In this document: piece after piece, positions 1 to 5,431 of the stretch | How the letters are laid out: each line of letters starts with the position of its first letter | Numbering within the stretch: the stretch's first letter is position 1 | NCBI GenBank assembly: GCA_964455395.1 | Contig: CAYVWB010000119.1 | Location: forward strand, 1 to 7,536 | Source of the DNA: CAYVWB01 sp964455395 | Lineage (GTDB): Bacteria; Desulfobacterota; Desulfovibrionia; Desulfovibrionales; Desulfovibrionaceae | DNA length: 7,536 nt | Reading direction: 5' to 3' | The notes under the pieces: generated by a model | What the model was told of the DNA's origin: nothing | What the model saw: the letters and a program-made list of their open reading frames with translations, nothing else | Databases searched by the model: none | Position numbers and translations under genes: made by a program

Positions 1-1405
1 GGGTGGGCAGCATTTCCTGTTGGAGACGTCGCGCAAGCCGCCGTTCATGGGTCTTGAGGTCGCGAGTCCGGAGCTGGTGGACGCGCTCGGGGAGCGCTTC
101 GCGCAGCACCTTGTCGAGAGCGAGACACGCCGCTGCCGAGCGACCCAGGGCGTCCGGCCGGGTGGCGGCCTCCTGCAACGCGGGAGGCGGCGTGTCGCCG
201 GGCTCCGATTTGAGGACGTCCGCGGCGGCGAGGTCCTTGAGTCGCGCCGCCACCGCGAGGGCAGGCTTTTCCAGACGCGAGGCCACGAAGCGTGCGGCCA
301 ACAAGCCCAACAGCAGGACGCCGGCTGCAGCCAGAGCCATGTCCATGACGAGGTCGGACGCAGCGTCGGCGGCTGCGTCCGGGAAGGAGGCGACCACAAC
401 GCGCATGTCCAGCGGTTCACTGTGGAAGACGCGCGCGTGGGCCGTGGTGGAGCGGCCTTCGCCGTCGCGCAAGGGGATGTTCACGGAGGCCACGGTGGCG
501 GCGGTGGGGGTGGCTTGGGCCATGCGTTCAAGCGGTCCGGCGGCGGTGAGCCCCCGCACGGCGACGTCGAGGGGCGGGGCCAGTGAGCGGGGCGGCTCCA
601 GGGGCTCTCCATCGGCGAAGGCGAAGGCGACGCCTGCTCCGCCGAGGCGGGCTTCGGCGACGCGTTGCGCAAAGGCCTGTCGGGCTTCGTCTCGACGCAC
701 GGAGGCCGCTGTGTCGAGGTTGTCCAGGGGGCTGACCACGGCGAGGATCCATTGGCCGTCGGCGTGGGGCGCCAGGGTGAGCGCGGCCAGTGCGGCTGGC
801 GCAGCTTGGGCCTCCGTCGGTTCGGCCGACGCGGTAGGTTCCGTGGAGGGGTCGTAGGTGGCGGCGTCCAGGGGCAGCAAGGCCACGCCGCCTTCGACCA
901 GTCCACGGGTCATGGCGCGGAGCATGGATTCCCCCTCGCCGTCGCGCATGGTCGCCATGGCGTTGGCTTGCGCCGCCAGGCCTTCCGGGTGCGCCAGGGG
1001 GGTGAGCGCTGCATCGAACAGATAGAAGTGATTGAGGCCGTCCGCATCGCCGAGATCGCGGAGCCAGAGAGCGGCGCGTGCAGCGGTCATGGAGTGCGGG
1101 AGGAAGCCGTCGTGCGCGATATCCATGAACTCGGCCACACCGTGCCGCGCCGTGGCCGCGGCTGCCGCCAGTGCTTGGGCGCGGGCGTTGTAGGCGTCGT
1201 TGTCGGCCTGCTCCACTTGCTGGGCTTGCGCGTCGGCTTCCGTCTGCAGTCGCTCCAGCACGATTTGCGCGCTGGCGGCTTGGCTGCGCTGCGCGGACTC
1301 CTCGGTCTGTTGGCGCGCGATGACGATGAGGACGACGCTGACGAGTACGACGGCGGCGGCGACAAGTGTGAAACTGGCGCCCTTGAGGGATCTGGTGATG
1401 AACAT
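1..1405 (-). CDS. Membrane sensor with probable C-terminal SpoIIE/PP2C phosphatase domain (3' end cut off by window)
   Basis: The frame is open from an ATG at 1405 down to the window edge (468 codons seen). An in-frame TAG four codons upstream (1415-1417) fixes this as the earliest start, although only a weak AGG-like ribosome site precedes it. Residues 11-30 form a first membrane helix. An Ala/Gln/Glu-rich, probably coiled-coil stretch follows (about 31-80), then a periplasmic sensor region to about 353; HFYLFDAALTPLAHP at 126-140 resembles Cache-type ligand-binding domains. A second helix spans about 354-375. After it comes a degenerate HAMP-like linker (EKPALAVAARL, then DALGRSAAA). The last visible residues, RRLARRLQQEMLPT, match the LQ..MLP signature usually found just before RsbU/SpoIIE-type PP2C phosphatase domains. 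That family dephosphorylates anti-anti-sigma (STAS) proteins or similar partners. The catalytic domain is not in the window, so the phosphatase call is inference; a histidine kinase or diguanylate cyclase is less likely. Confidence 0.72.
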   Translation of the reverse strand, partial: MFITRSLKGASFTLVAAAVVLVSVVLIVIARQQTEESAQRSQAASAQIVLERLQTEADAQAQQVEQADNDAYNARAQALAAAAATARHGVAEFMDIAHDGFLPHSMTAARAALWLRDLGDADGLNHFYLFDAALTPLAHPEGLAAQANAMATMRDGEGESMLRAMTRGLVEGGVALLPLDAATYDPSTEPTASAEPTEAQAAPAALAALTLAPHADGQWILAVVSPLDNLDTAASVRRDEARQAFAQRVAEARLGGAGVAFAFADGEPLEPPRSLAPPLDVAVRGLTAAGPLERMAQATPTAATVASVNIPLRDGEGRSTTAHARVFHSEPLDMRVVVASFPDAAADAASDLVMDMALAAAGVLLLGLLAARFVASRLEKPALAVAARLKDLAAADVLKSEPGDTPPPALQEAATRPDALGRSAAACLALDKVLREALPERVHQLRTRDLKTHERRLARRLQQEMLPT

Positions 1406-1592
1406 GGTTCCGACCTATGCGTGGCGTGTCGATGAAGAGCGGCGCTGGCGCCCCGAGTCCTGGCCGTTATCGGAATGTCGGATGCAAAGGCCCTGAAATG
1501 GTTAACATCCCTTCTCGATGCTGACAACTTGTAAAAATGTATGCAATTGCCGCCATGTGGCGTGCAGGAAGTCGCCCAGCGGCGCAAGATCT

Positions 1593-1624
1593 TGCACAAC
1601 ACCGCAGGCATGCACAATGGTGCA
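1593..1624 (+). promoter_or_regulatory. Candidate activator-binding cluster (TGCAC/GTGCA half-sites) upstream of the ZraP-like gene
   Basis: TGCACAA occurs at 1593-1599 and again at 1611-1617, 18 bp apart on the same face. The second copy is part of a perfect inverted repeat, TGCAC-N4-GTGCA, at 1611-1624. A further GTGCA lies at 1562-1566. Relative to the predicted sigma-54 start near 1685 the cluster is centred about 65-90 bp upstream, where an enhancer-binding protein could bind. A ZraR-type response regulator is the obvious candidate, by analogy with E. coli zraP. The rest of the 1406-1718 spacer is fairly AT-rich, holds no gene, and must also contain the promoter of the divergent sensor gene, for which I could not find a convincing -35/-10 pair. 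Confidence 0.45.
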
Positions 1625-1658
1625 CCTCTCAATACATTGAAATTGCGAGACTAAATTT

Positions 1659-1674
1659 TGGCGCCGCCTTTGCT
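1659..1674 (+). promoter_or_regulatory. Sigma-54 (-24/-12) promoter of the ZraP-like gene
   Basis: The sequence TGGCGCCGCCTTTGCT carries the invariant GG and GC dinucleotides separated by exactly ten bases, with TGGC and TTGCT cores, matching the sigma-54 consensus TGGCAC-N5-TTGCW at most informative positions. It is preceded by an A/T run. Transcription should start near 1685, giving a leader of about 34 nt before the ATG at 1719. Sigma-54 promoters require an AAA+ activator, and the half-site cluster at 1593-1624 may be its site. E. coli zraP is sigma-54-dependent, which makes the match to this gene more credible. Confidence 0.68.
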
Positions 1675-1718
1675 CTGGCAATGCGTCCGCTTGCAACATC
1701 TTACTTCAGGAGGCGCAT

Positions 1719-2228
1719 ATGCAAATGCTGCGACTTGTTTTCTCGACGGCGTTGATGGTGCTCGCCGTGGCCGTGGTGACGGTGAAGGCCCAACCCCTGG
1801 CCGAGGCGCCGGCTTCCGAGGTCCACCATCTTGTCCAGGCCGCTGCGTATGAGGACGACGACGAGTGGGGCCATGAACGAGAGTGGGCGCGCGACCGAGG
1901 CGGCAAAGGGGGCCGGGGCGGCAATCCCCTCGCCAGGATGATGCAGCACCTGCCGCCGGAACAACGCGATCAGGTCAAGAGCCTGTTGCTGGAGCACCGC
2001 AGGACGTCTTTCAAGGACAAGGAAATGCTGAAAGCGCGGGTACATGAGCTCTCCGCCCTGGTGAGCAGCGACAATCCGCCCCAACAGCGCATCGACGCCC
2101 TGGTGAGCGAGGTCGTCACCCTGCAGGGCGCGCTCTTCCGGCAGAAGGTGGACCTGCATCGCAAGCTCTACATGGAAGCCGGCGTGGCGTTGCCTTTGTG
2201 GGCCGGCGGCGGTCGCTTCGGCCGATAG
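1719..2228 (+). CDS. zraP: Periplasmic ZraP/CpxP-family metal-stress protein (Metal_resist-type)
   Basis: This 169-residue protein starts at an ATG with an AGGAGG ribosome site five bases upstream (1708-1713). Residues 1-24 form a signal peptide with likely cleavage after VKA. The mature N terminus has His36-His37, an acidic patch EDDDEW (45-50) and His52, which are possible metal ligands, then a Gly/Arg-rich linker (61-69). Residues 71-154 are the helical core, with LPPEQ (78-82; the family usually has LTxxQ) and ELSALVSSDNPPQQRIDAL followed by EVVTLQGALFRQKVDLHRKL and MEAGV. This run closely parallels E. coli ZraP (ELNALL..SPD..KI.AV..EM..L...LDEQRVKRD..MAQAGI). ZraP is a zinc-binding periplasmic chaperone-like protein that restrains the ZraS sensor kinase. 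The Cys/His-rich C-terminal tail of the E. coli protein is absent; this one ends WAGGGRFGR. No zraSR genes lie beside it here. The family call is firm; zinc specificity is inference. Confidence 0.82.
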   Translation: MQMLRLVFSTALMVLAVAVVTVKAQPLAEAPASEVHHLVQAAAYEDDDEWGHEREWARDRGGKGGRGGNPLARMMQHLPPEQRDQVKSLLLEHRRTSFKDKEMLKARVHELSALVSSDNPPQQRIDALVSEVVTLQGALFRQKVDLHRKLYMEAGVALPLWAGGGRFGR

Positions 2229-2267
2229 CACCGGTTGTCGTCCCCATGCATGCACGCTGACGAGGAG

Positions 2268-2327
2268 CCCCTGTGCCGAGTTTCGTCACGGGGGCGCCCC
2301 TCGCGCCTGTGATGGGTCTGGCGCGAG
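2268..2327 (+). terminator. Paired stem-loops after the ZraP-like gene, possible transcript end
   Basis: Two adjacent inverted repeats begin 40 bp past the stop codon. The first pairs CCCCTGTG (2268-2275) with CACGGGGG (2287-2294), with one G-U pair and an 11-nt loop. The second pairs CTCGCGCC (2300-2307) perfectly with GGCGCGAG (2320-2327) around a 12-nt loop. Neither is followed directly by a T run; the nearest, CTCTTTT, starts about 20 bases later. They could stabilise the 3' end of the mRNA or assist Rho-dependent ending, and are not classical intrinsic terminators. Confidence 0.35.
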
Positions 2328-2641
2328 ACGAGCGCAGGGCGTGTTCCTCTTTTGCGCCGAGGGAGATGGGCCAGGGAGCTTCGCCCGGGGCCATCTTCCC
2401 GAGGTGTCGTGATGCCCTGTGAATCGGCTCAAGCTGTTCGAATGACTCGAAAGGCTTTGAAACAGGGGGCGGGGGAAGACCCTCTCCGGAAAGGTGTTCC
2501 TCCGGAGACCGGCAGAAGGCTCGCCCCTGGTCCTCCTTGATGGCGGAAAGACTGCAAGGGGACCAGAACGGCTTCGGTTGACTGCCGGCGTTGAACGGCA
2601 AAGCATGTCGCGGTTCGGGACGATCTCGCCCACCGTGTGCG
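2328..2641. other. Gene-free stretch rich in inverted repeats, possible structured RNA
   Basis: I find no convincing gene here: the open frames lack ribosome sites and recognisable domains. Instead there is a series of local inverted repeats. At 2361-2400, GGG-AGAT-GGCC pairs with GGCC-ATCT-CCC, with single-base bulges. TTCGA/TCGAA lies at 2437-2451. CTCCGGA/TCCGGAG (2484-2507) is a perfect 7-bp stem with a 10-nt loop. CTGGTCC-CCTT (2527-2538) pairs with AAGG-GGACCAG (2556-2566) with one bulged T. TGCCG/CGGCA lies at 2583-2600. Together with the stems at 2268-2327 this looks like a structured RNA on either strand or a cluster of intergenic hairpin elements. I checked by eye for tmRNA, SRP RNA, 6S RNA, RNase P and common riboswitch signatures and recognised none. 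Confidence 0.4.
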
Positions 2642-2670
2642 TTGACAGGCGGCGCATGGGGTCGTACATG
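2642..2670 (+). promoter_or_regulatory. Sigma-70-type promoter of the 60-aa/VanZ operon
   Basis: A perfect -35 hexamer TTGACA (2642-2647) is followed after exactly 17 bases by TACATG (2665-2670), which matches TATAAT at three positions including the first two bases. Transcription would start near 2677, leaving a leader of about 98 nt before the ATG at 2775. No other pair near this operon is as good. Confidence 0.5.
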
Positions 2671-2774
2671 CTGTTATGCGCAGCTCCGGGCGCATGGCGA
2701 CCTCTGCGAGAAGGCCCACGGAGCCGGCGCGCGCTTTCACCCCATCAGCAATGCAGTCGAGTTGAGGAGTAGCC

Positions 2775-2957
2775 ATGGCGGAAGAGAAGAACTATATCGT
2801 GCGCGGCATCGTGCTGGGCGCGTCCGTGGGGGTGCTCGTGAGCCTGTTCGGCGTGACGGACATGGCGCGGGGCGCGGCCTTGGGGATGATCGCAGGCTTC
2901 GCAGCCGGTCTCACTCTGGCCAAGCGACAGCAGAAGAAGAACAAGCCCAAGGAGTAG
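2775..2957 (+). CDS. Small double glycine-zipper inner-membrane protein (60 aa), function unknown
   Basis: An ATG at 2775 follows a GAGGAG ribosome site by five bases (2764-2769). The 60-residue product has two membrane-spanning helices, about 8-26 and 31-49, joined by a short TDMAR turn. Glycines recur at every fourth position in both: 11, 15, 19 in the first and 33, 37, 41, 45 in the second. Such glycine zippers pack helices tightly and often drive oligomers. The tail, KRQQKKNKPKE, is strongly basic, and by the positive-inside rule both ends should face the cytoplasm. There is no signal peptide or enzymatic motif. The gene lies two bases upstream of the VanZ-family gene, so the two are almost certainly co-transcribed and may act together. 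I do not recognise a named family; similar small membrane proteins include holin-like, stress-related and assembly-factor peptides, but nothing here selects one. Confidence 0.78.
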   Translation: MAEEKNYIVRGIVLGASVGVLVSLFGVTDMARGAALGMIAGFAAGLTLAKRQQKKNKPKE

Positions 2958-2959
2958 CG

Positions 2960-3439
2960 ATGGATGTTCCGGATGCGCGTCGCGACCCTGACGCGCCGCC
3001 TGCTGCTCCCGTCGAGGGGTGTCCGCAGGAATCGCCCCCGCCGGAGCGCCCCGCCAAGGCGTGGGGGTGGTTGTGGGTCTTCTGGGTGGCCTGCGTGGTG
3101 GCGTATGCAGCGCTCTCCCTGGTGCCCATTCGTTTTTTCGATCACACTTGGCGGGTGGTGGGGGACGTCACCCTGGATGAGGCGCTCCATTTCCTCATTT
3201 TTGTGGGACTCGCGCTGGGCGTGACCGCCACGTTCGCCTCCCGACTCGACCTCTTCCTGGCCATGCTGCTTCTGGTGTTGCTCGGCGTAGCCACGGAGCT
3301 TTCCCACTTCTACATCCCCGAGCGGGCGTTTTCCTTGCGGGACATGTTGGCCAACAGCCTGGGCGTGGTCGCCGGCGGGGCCCCCGGCTTGGCGTGGCGG
3401 CTGCGGAACCGCCGCCGTCGCCGCCGTCTCTCCTCCTGA
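2960..3439 (+). CDS. VanZ-family integral membrane protein
   Basis: The 159-residue product starts at ATG 2960, two bases after the preceding stop; AAGGAG (2949-2954), inside the end of that gene, is its ribosome site, so translation is probably coupled. A longer reading frame back to 2591 exists but would run through the upstream gene and promoter. Residues 1-33 are a Pro-rich cytoplasmic head. Membrane segments fall at about 35-55, 77-95, 97-112 and 127-146. The VanZ signature is visible: D73 and HF at 77-78 at the start of the second helix, then E113, P120-E-R122, S125, D128, N132 and G135 (family pattern E..Q...P.R..s..D...N..G). Position 116 is His, where many members have Gln two or three residues after the Glu. 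VanZ itself gives low-level teicoplanin resistance; most relatives have unknown roles, so no resistance function should be assumed. The C terminus carries six consecutive Arg codons. Confidence 0.82.
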   Translation: MDVPDARRDPDAPPAAPVEGCPQESPPPERPAKAWGWLWVFWVACVVAYAALSLVPIRFFDHTWRVVGDVTLDEALHFLIFVGLALGVTATFASRLDLFLAMLLLVLLGVATELSHFYIPERAFSLRDMLANSLGVVAGGAPGLAWRLRNRRRRRRLSS

Positions 3440-3530
3440 TTCGTCTCTTTCGATTCCCTTCTACAGGGGCGACACGACCCCGGCGCGCTTCGTGACCCCG
3501 TGCGCTTCGTATCGTCGCACATCTGCAGAC

Positions 3531-3566
3531 GCTCCGTCGCCGCCGTGCGCGAAGGGCGCGGCTTCG
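3531..3566. repeat. 36-bp direct repeat, copy 1
   Basis: It begins GCTCCGTCGCCGCCGTGCGC and ends GGCGCGGCTTCG or near it; it matches copy 2 at 3644-3679 at 35 of 36 positions by eye. The two copies start 113 bp apart. The shared core CCGTCGCCGCCGT also occurs at 3415-3427 inside the Arg-rich 3' end of the VanZ gene. The element could be a dispersed intergenic repeat; copy number elsewhere in the genome cannot be seen here. Confidence 0.75.
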
Positions 3567-3643
3567 CGGGAAAGTCTCCGGCCCCGGCCGCCCACGCGCC
3601 GCCGTGGTCGCGAGTCACCCTCCATGAGTTGTGGATGAAACGC

Positions 3644-3679
3644 GCTCCGTCGCCGCCGTGCGCGAAGGGGGCGGCTTCG
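3644..3679. repeat. 36-bp direct repeat, copy 2
   Basis: This copy differs from copy 1 (3531-3566) by a single C-to-G change in the GAAGGG(C/G)GCGG segment. Within it GCCGCC (3652-3657) can pair with GGCGGC (3670-3675). The GAAACG/CGTTTC pair at 3637-3642 and 3678-3683 brackets the repeat, so this copy could fold as an imperfect hairpin. Copy 1 lacks that outer pair. Confidence 0.75.
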
Positions 3680-3742
3680 TTTCCGTGACAGATCTTGTTC
3701 CGGGTGTGCGGACATTTCCCTGCGCCGTTCGCCGGAGCACGC

Positions 3743-3782
3743 AAGGGCGGCCCCTCTCGCGCCATGGAGAGGAGCCGCCCTT
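3743..3782 (-). terminator. Strong hairpin terminator candidate after the DsbA-family gene
   Basis: AAGGGCGGC (3743-3751) pairs perfectly with GCCGCCCTT (3774-3782). After one mismatch, CCTCTC (3753-3758) pairs with GAGAGG (3767-3772), leaving an 8-nt loop. The 15 base pairs sit 48 bp past the DsbA-family stop. The stem is closed by A-A/T-T and is followed on the plus side by GTCGTCTT. The T run is short on both strands, so it may work in either direction and also serve the convergent VanZ operon. Confidence 0.6.
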
Positions 3783-3830
3783 GTCGTCTTGGCGCACGAG
3801 GTCGCGCGCCGGGGTTTCGTCCGGGGCGCA

Positions 3831-4730
3831 TCACTCCTCGTTCAAGCAATCCAGGCAGCTGTCCACGGCGGCGGCGTCCGTGGCGTTGGGGAGCCCCGTG
3901 GCGTTGGATGTCTGGTCGGCGGGCGCCGCTGGTGCGGGATTGGCGGCGCGGTGTTCCCGCACCATGTTGATGACGCGGGTGAACTCTTCGAGGGGTTGGG
4001 CGCCGGGCAGCATGACGCCGCCGACCACGAAATGCGGCGTGCCACGGATGCCGAAGGCTTCAGCCTCGGTGAGGTCCGCCTTGATGCGCTCGTTGACCGT
4101 CTCGCTCACGGCGTCGCGCTCCAGCCGCGCGACGTCCAGGCCCAGCTCGAGGGCTTGTCCCTTCAGCCATTCGGCGCCGCCCTGTTCCAGGGCTTCCTGC
4201 TCGGCGAACATGACGTCGTGGAGGAGCCACGCCTTCTCCTCGTCCTGCAAGGCGGCGGCCTCGAAGTACCGCGCTGCGGTGACGGCGTGGCGGTGAGAGG
4301 AAAGCGGCATGTGCTTGAACACGAGTCGGACTTCGCCAGCGTGCTTGCCAAGGACGAGCTCGGCAGTGCGGGCGCCGTCGCGGCAGAAGGGGCATTGGAA
4401 ATCCGAGTATTCGACGATGGTGATGGGCGCGTTCTCTTCCCCGCGGATGGGCCGTTCGGGGTCGATGGCTGGCTGGAGGGGGTTCTCCAGCATGGCCTTC
4501 TGCTGCTCCATGATGGCCCGCTGGCGCACGGATTCGAGACCGGCTTCGGCGATGCGGTAGACCGTTTCGTTGTGCTGGCGCAAGACGTCGAGAAGGAGTT
4601 CCGGCTCCTGCTGCAGGAGGGTGGTGAGCTCCTCCTTCACATCCGGAGACTCGGGGGGCTCCGAACAGGCGGCGAGGCCGAGCGTGGCCAGGAGGCACAG
4701 GGACAGCGTGAGGGTATGGATGGATCGCAT
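3831..4730 (-). CDS. DsbA-family thiol-disulfide oxidoreductase lipoprotein with C-terminal CxxC tail
   Basis: I place the start at ATG 4730, preceded by GGAG (4736-4739) five bases away; a TTG at 4745 would add five residues but would overlap that ribosome site. The product has 299 residues. Residues 1-22 are a lipoprotein signal with lipobox LAAC (C22); Ser at +2 would favour the outer membrane under E. coli rules. Residues about 31-85 are helical and precede the thioredoxin-like domain. Its active site is CPFC (113-116) in EYSDFQCPFC, with the cis-proline loop GTPHF (230-234) that DsbA-type folds need. Residues 264-299 form an Ala/Pro/Asn-rich, probably disordered tail ending in CLDC (C292, C295). 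DsbA enzymes catalyse or reshuffle disulfides in exported proteins; CPFC with an N-terminal helical region resembles the DsbA/BdbD/Com1 branch. No DsbB partner is in view. Oxidase versus isomerase or reductase activity cannot be told from sequence. Confidence 0.85.
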   Translation of the reverse strand: MRSIHTLTLSLCLLATLGLAACSEPPESPDVKEELTTLLQQEPELLLDVLRQHNETVYRIAEAGLESVRQRAIMEQQKAMLENPLQPAIDPERPIRGEENAPITIVEYSDFQCPFCRDGARTAELVLGKHAGEVRLVFKHMPLSSHRHAVTAARYFEAAALQDEEKAWLLHDVMFAEQEALEQGGAEWLKGQALELGLDVARLERDAVSETVNERIKADLTEAEAFGIRGTPHFVVGGVMLPGAQPLEEFTRVINMVREHRAANPAPAAPADQTSNATGLPNATDAAAVDSCLDCLNEE

Positions 4731-4840
4731 GGGTGCTCCGTACAAGGCGTGGCTTGAGTTTTTCGAGATACAAAGAGGTAGCGTCTACGGGCTGTTCTGG
4801 CAAGTGCCGAAGAAAAAGTTCAAAATCTGCAAAGAATGTC

Positions 4841-4871
4841 TTTACAGCATCCCGTGTCCGTGGGATAGAAT
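4841..4871 (+). promoter_or_regulatory. Weak candidate promoter for the 136-aa protein gene
   Basis: TTTACA (4841-4846) is followed by a good -10 hexamer, TAGAAT (4866-4871), but the spacer is 19 bases, longer than the preferred 17. Start would be near 4878, giving a leader of about 143 nt. The surrounding 4745-4890 is markedly more AT-rich than the genes and must also contain the promoter of the divergent DsbA-family gene, which I could not pin down. Confidence 0.35.
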
Positions 4872-4885
4872 GGAGGCTAATCATA

Positions 4886-4900
4886 GAACGCATCGCGTTC
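4886..4900. promoter_or_regulatory. 15-bp perfect palindrome, possible operator
   Basis: GAACGC-ATC-GCGTTC is a perfect inverted repeat with 6-bp arms, placed just downstream of the TAGAAT -10 candidate (4866-4871). A repressor bound there would block transcription into the gene at 5021. It is too short, and lacks a T run, to be a terminator. The binding factor is unknown. Confidence 0.35.
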
Positions 4901-5020
4901 GGGGTAGTGGTGACAGCGCCGTCGACGGGAGTCGGCAGTGTCATGCGCCATGCCGACGCGGATGGAAGACGCCGCACGCCGTCTTCACATTCAGGTTCCG
5001 AGAAGCATCAGGATTGTCGT

Positions 5021-5431
5021 ATGGATCTTTTGCAGTTACCGCGCAATGGCAAGCAGGACCTCATCTTCACCGGGGAGCTGCTCGCGCGCGTCACCGATTC
5101 CGCCGGGTCCTCCGTAGACGACGCCTCCGCCACGGAAACGAAGGGCGGCGAAGCTCCCGACGATTCCTGGGAGTTCGCCCTCTACAGGACCAGCGCCGGG
5201 GCGTATCTGCTTGCTTCGGCGTACCACATCGTGAGCGCCGGCATTCGCTCGCTTCACACGGTGTTGAGCTTCCGCGATCGGGAGACGCTCATGGCCTTTT
5301 TCGAAGATGAAGCCAGGAACGACGCGCCCCTGTTGCGCGCGCTGATGGCGCAGGCCGTACGGGTTGACAAGGGGTTCTCCTCCCGTCCGGAGTGCGCGCC
5401 CTCTGTTGGCCGTTCCGACTGTATCGCCTGA
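5021..5431 (+). CDS. Small uncharacterised soluble protein (136 aa)
   Basis: The ATG at 5021 has an AGGA ribosome site seven bases upstream (5010-5013). The frame stays open further upstream to 4733, but that extension crosses the divergent control region and is basic and low in protein-like character, so I reject it. The product has no signal peptide or membrane helix. Residues 13-22 read DLIFTGELLA; a variable Ser/Asp/Glu linker follows (about 25-46), then WEFALYRTSAGAYLLAS, and later a Glu-rich helical part with METLMAFFEDEA-like character and a leucine-rich segment before VRVDKG. The order 'F-G-LLA, linker, W-E-x-x-LYRT-x-x-G-x-Y, T/S-x-FF-x-x, helix' reminds me of small proteins annotated EXLDI or similar hypotheticals, but I cannot confirm membership. 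It is monocistronic, with its own possible promoter and operator. Function unknown; a small regulatory or binding protein is plausible. Confidence 0.7.
   Translation: MDLLQLPRNGKQDLIFTGELLARVTDSAGSSVDDASATETKGGEAPDDSWEFALYRTSAGAYLLASAYHIVSAGIRSLHTVLSFRDRETLMAFFEDEARNDAPLLRALMAQAVRVDKGFSSRPECAPSVGRSDCIA

Larger units (their letters stand above)
3440..3742. other. Intergenic stretch between convergent genes
   Basis: This spacer follows the VanZ gene and precedes the terminator-like hairpin of the convergent DsbA-family gene. I see no gene with a credible start. It holds a 36-bp direct repeat in two copies (listed separately), a short GCGCTTCGT direct repeat (about 3485-3510) and a weak GGGG...CCCC hairpin at 3466-3481 about 26 bp after the VanZ stop. 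GAAACG at 3637-3642 and CGTTTC at 3678-3683 bracket the second long repeat copy as an inverted pair. Confidence 0.6.

Noticed and set aside
3..1496. Long plus-strand open frames opposite the sensor gene (for example 3-857 and 665-1435)
   Set aside because: They are Arg/Ser- or Gly-rich antisense shadows without ribosome sites; the minus frame has membrane helices and the phosphatase-linker motif.
2116..2776. Minus-strand open frames across the spacer after the ZraP-like gene
   Set aside because: They have no ribosome site or domain, overlap the ZraP-like gene or the operon promoter, and their apparent composition is explained by GC-rich inverted repeats.
2591..2959. N-terminal extension of the VanZ-family protein to 282 residues
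   Set aside because: It would run through the promoter and the whole 60-aa gene in another frame; ATG 2960 has a good ribosome site and gives a typical VanZ length.
3531..3679. CRISPR array
   Set aside because: Only two repeat copies with a 77-bp gap, no further regular spacing and no cas genes.
4731..4745. TTG start at 4745 for the DsbA-family protein
   Set aside because: ATG 4730 has GGAG at the right distance and begins a standard lipoprotein signal peptide; the TTG has no comparable site.
3789..4977. Other long frames across the DsbA-family gene on both strands
   Set aside because: They are shadows: the 3831-4730 minus frame has the lipobox, CPFC and cis-proline motifs.
4733..5020. Upstream extension of the 136-aa protein
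   Set aside because: It crosses the AT-rich divergent control region, with basic non-homologous sequence; the ATG at 5021 has its own ribosome site.
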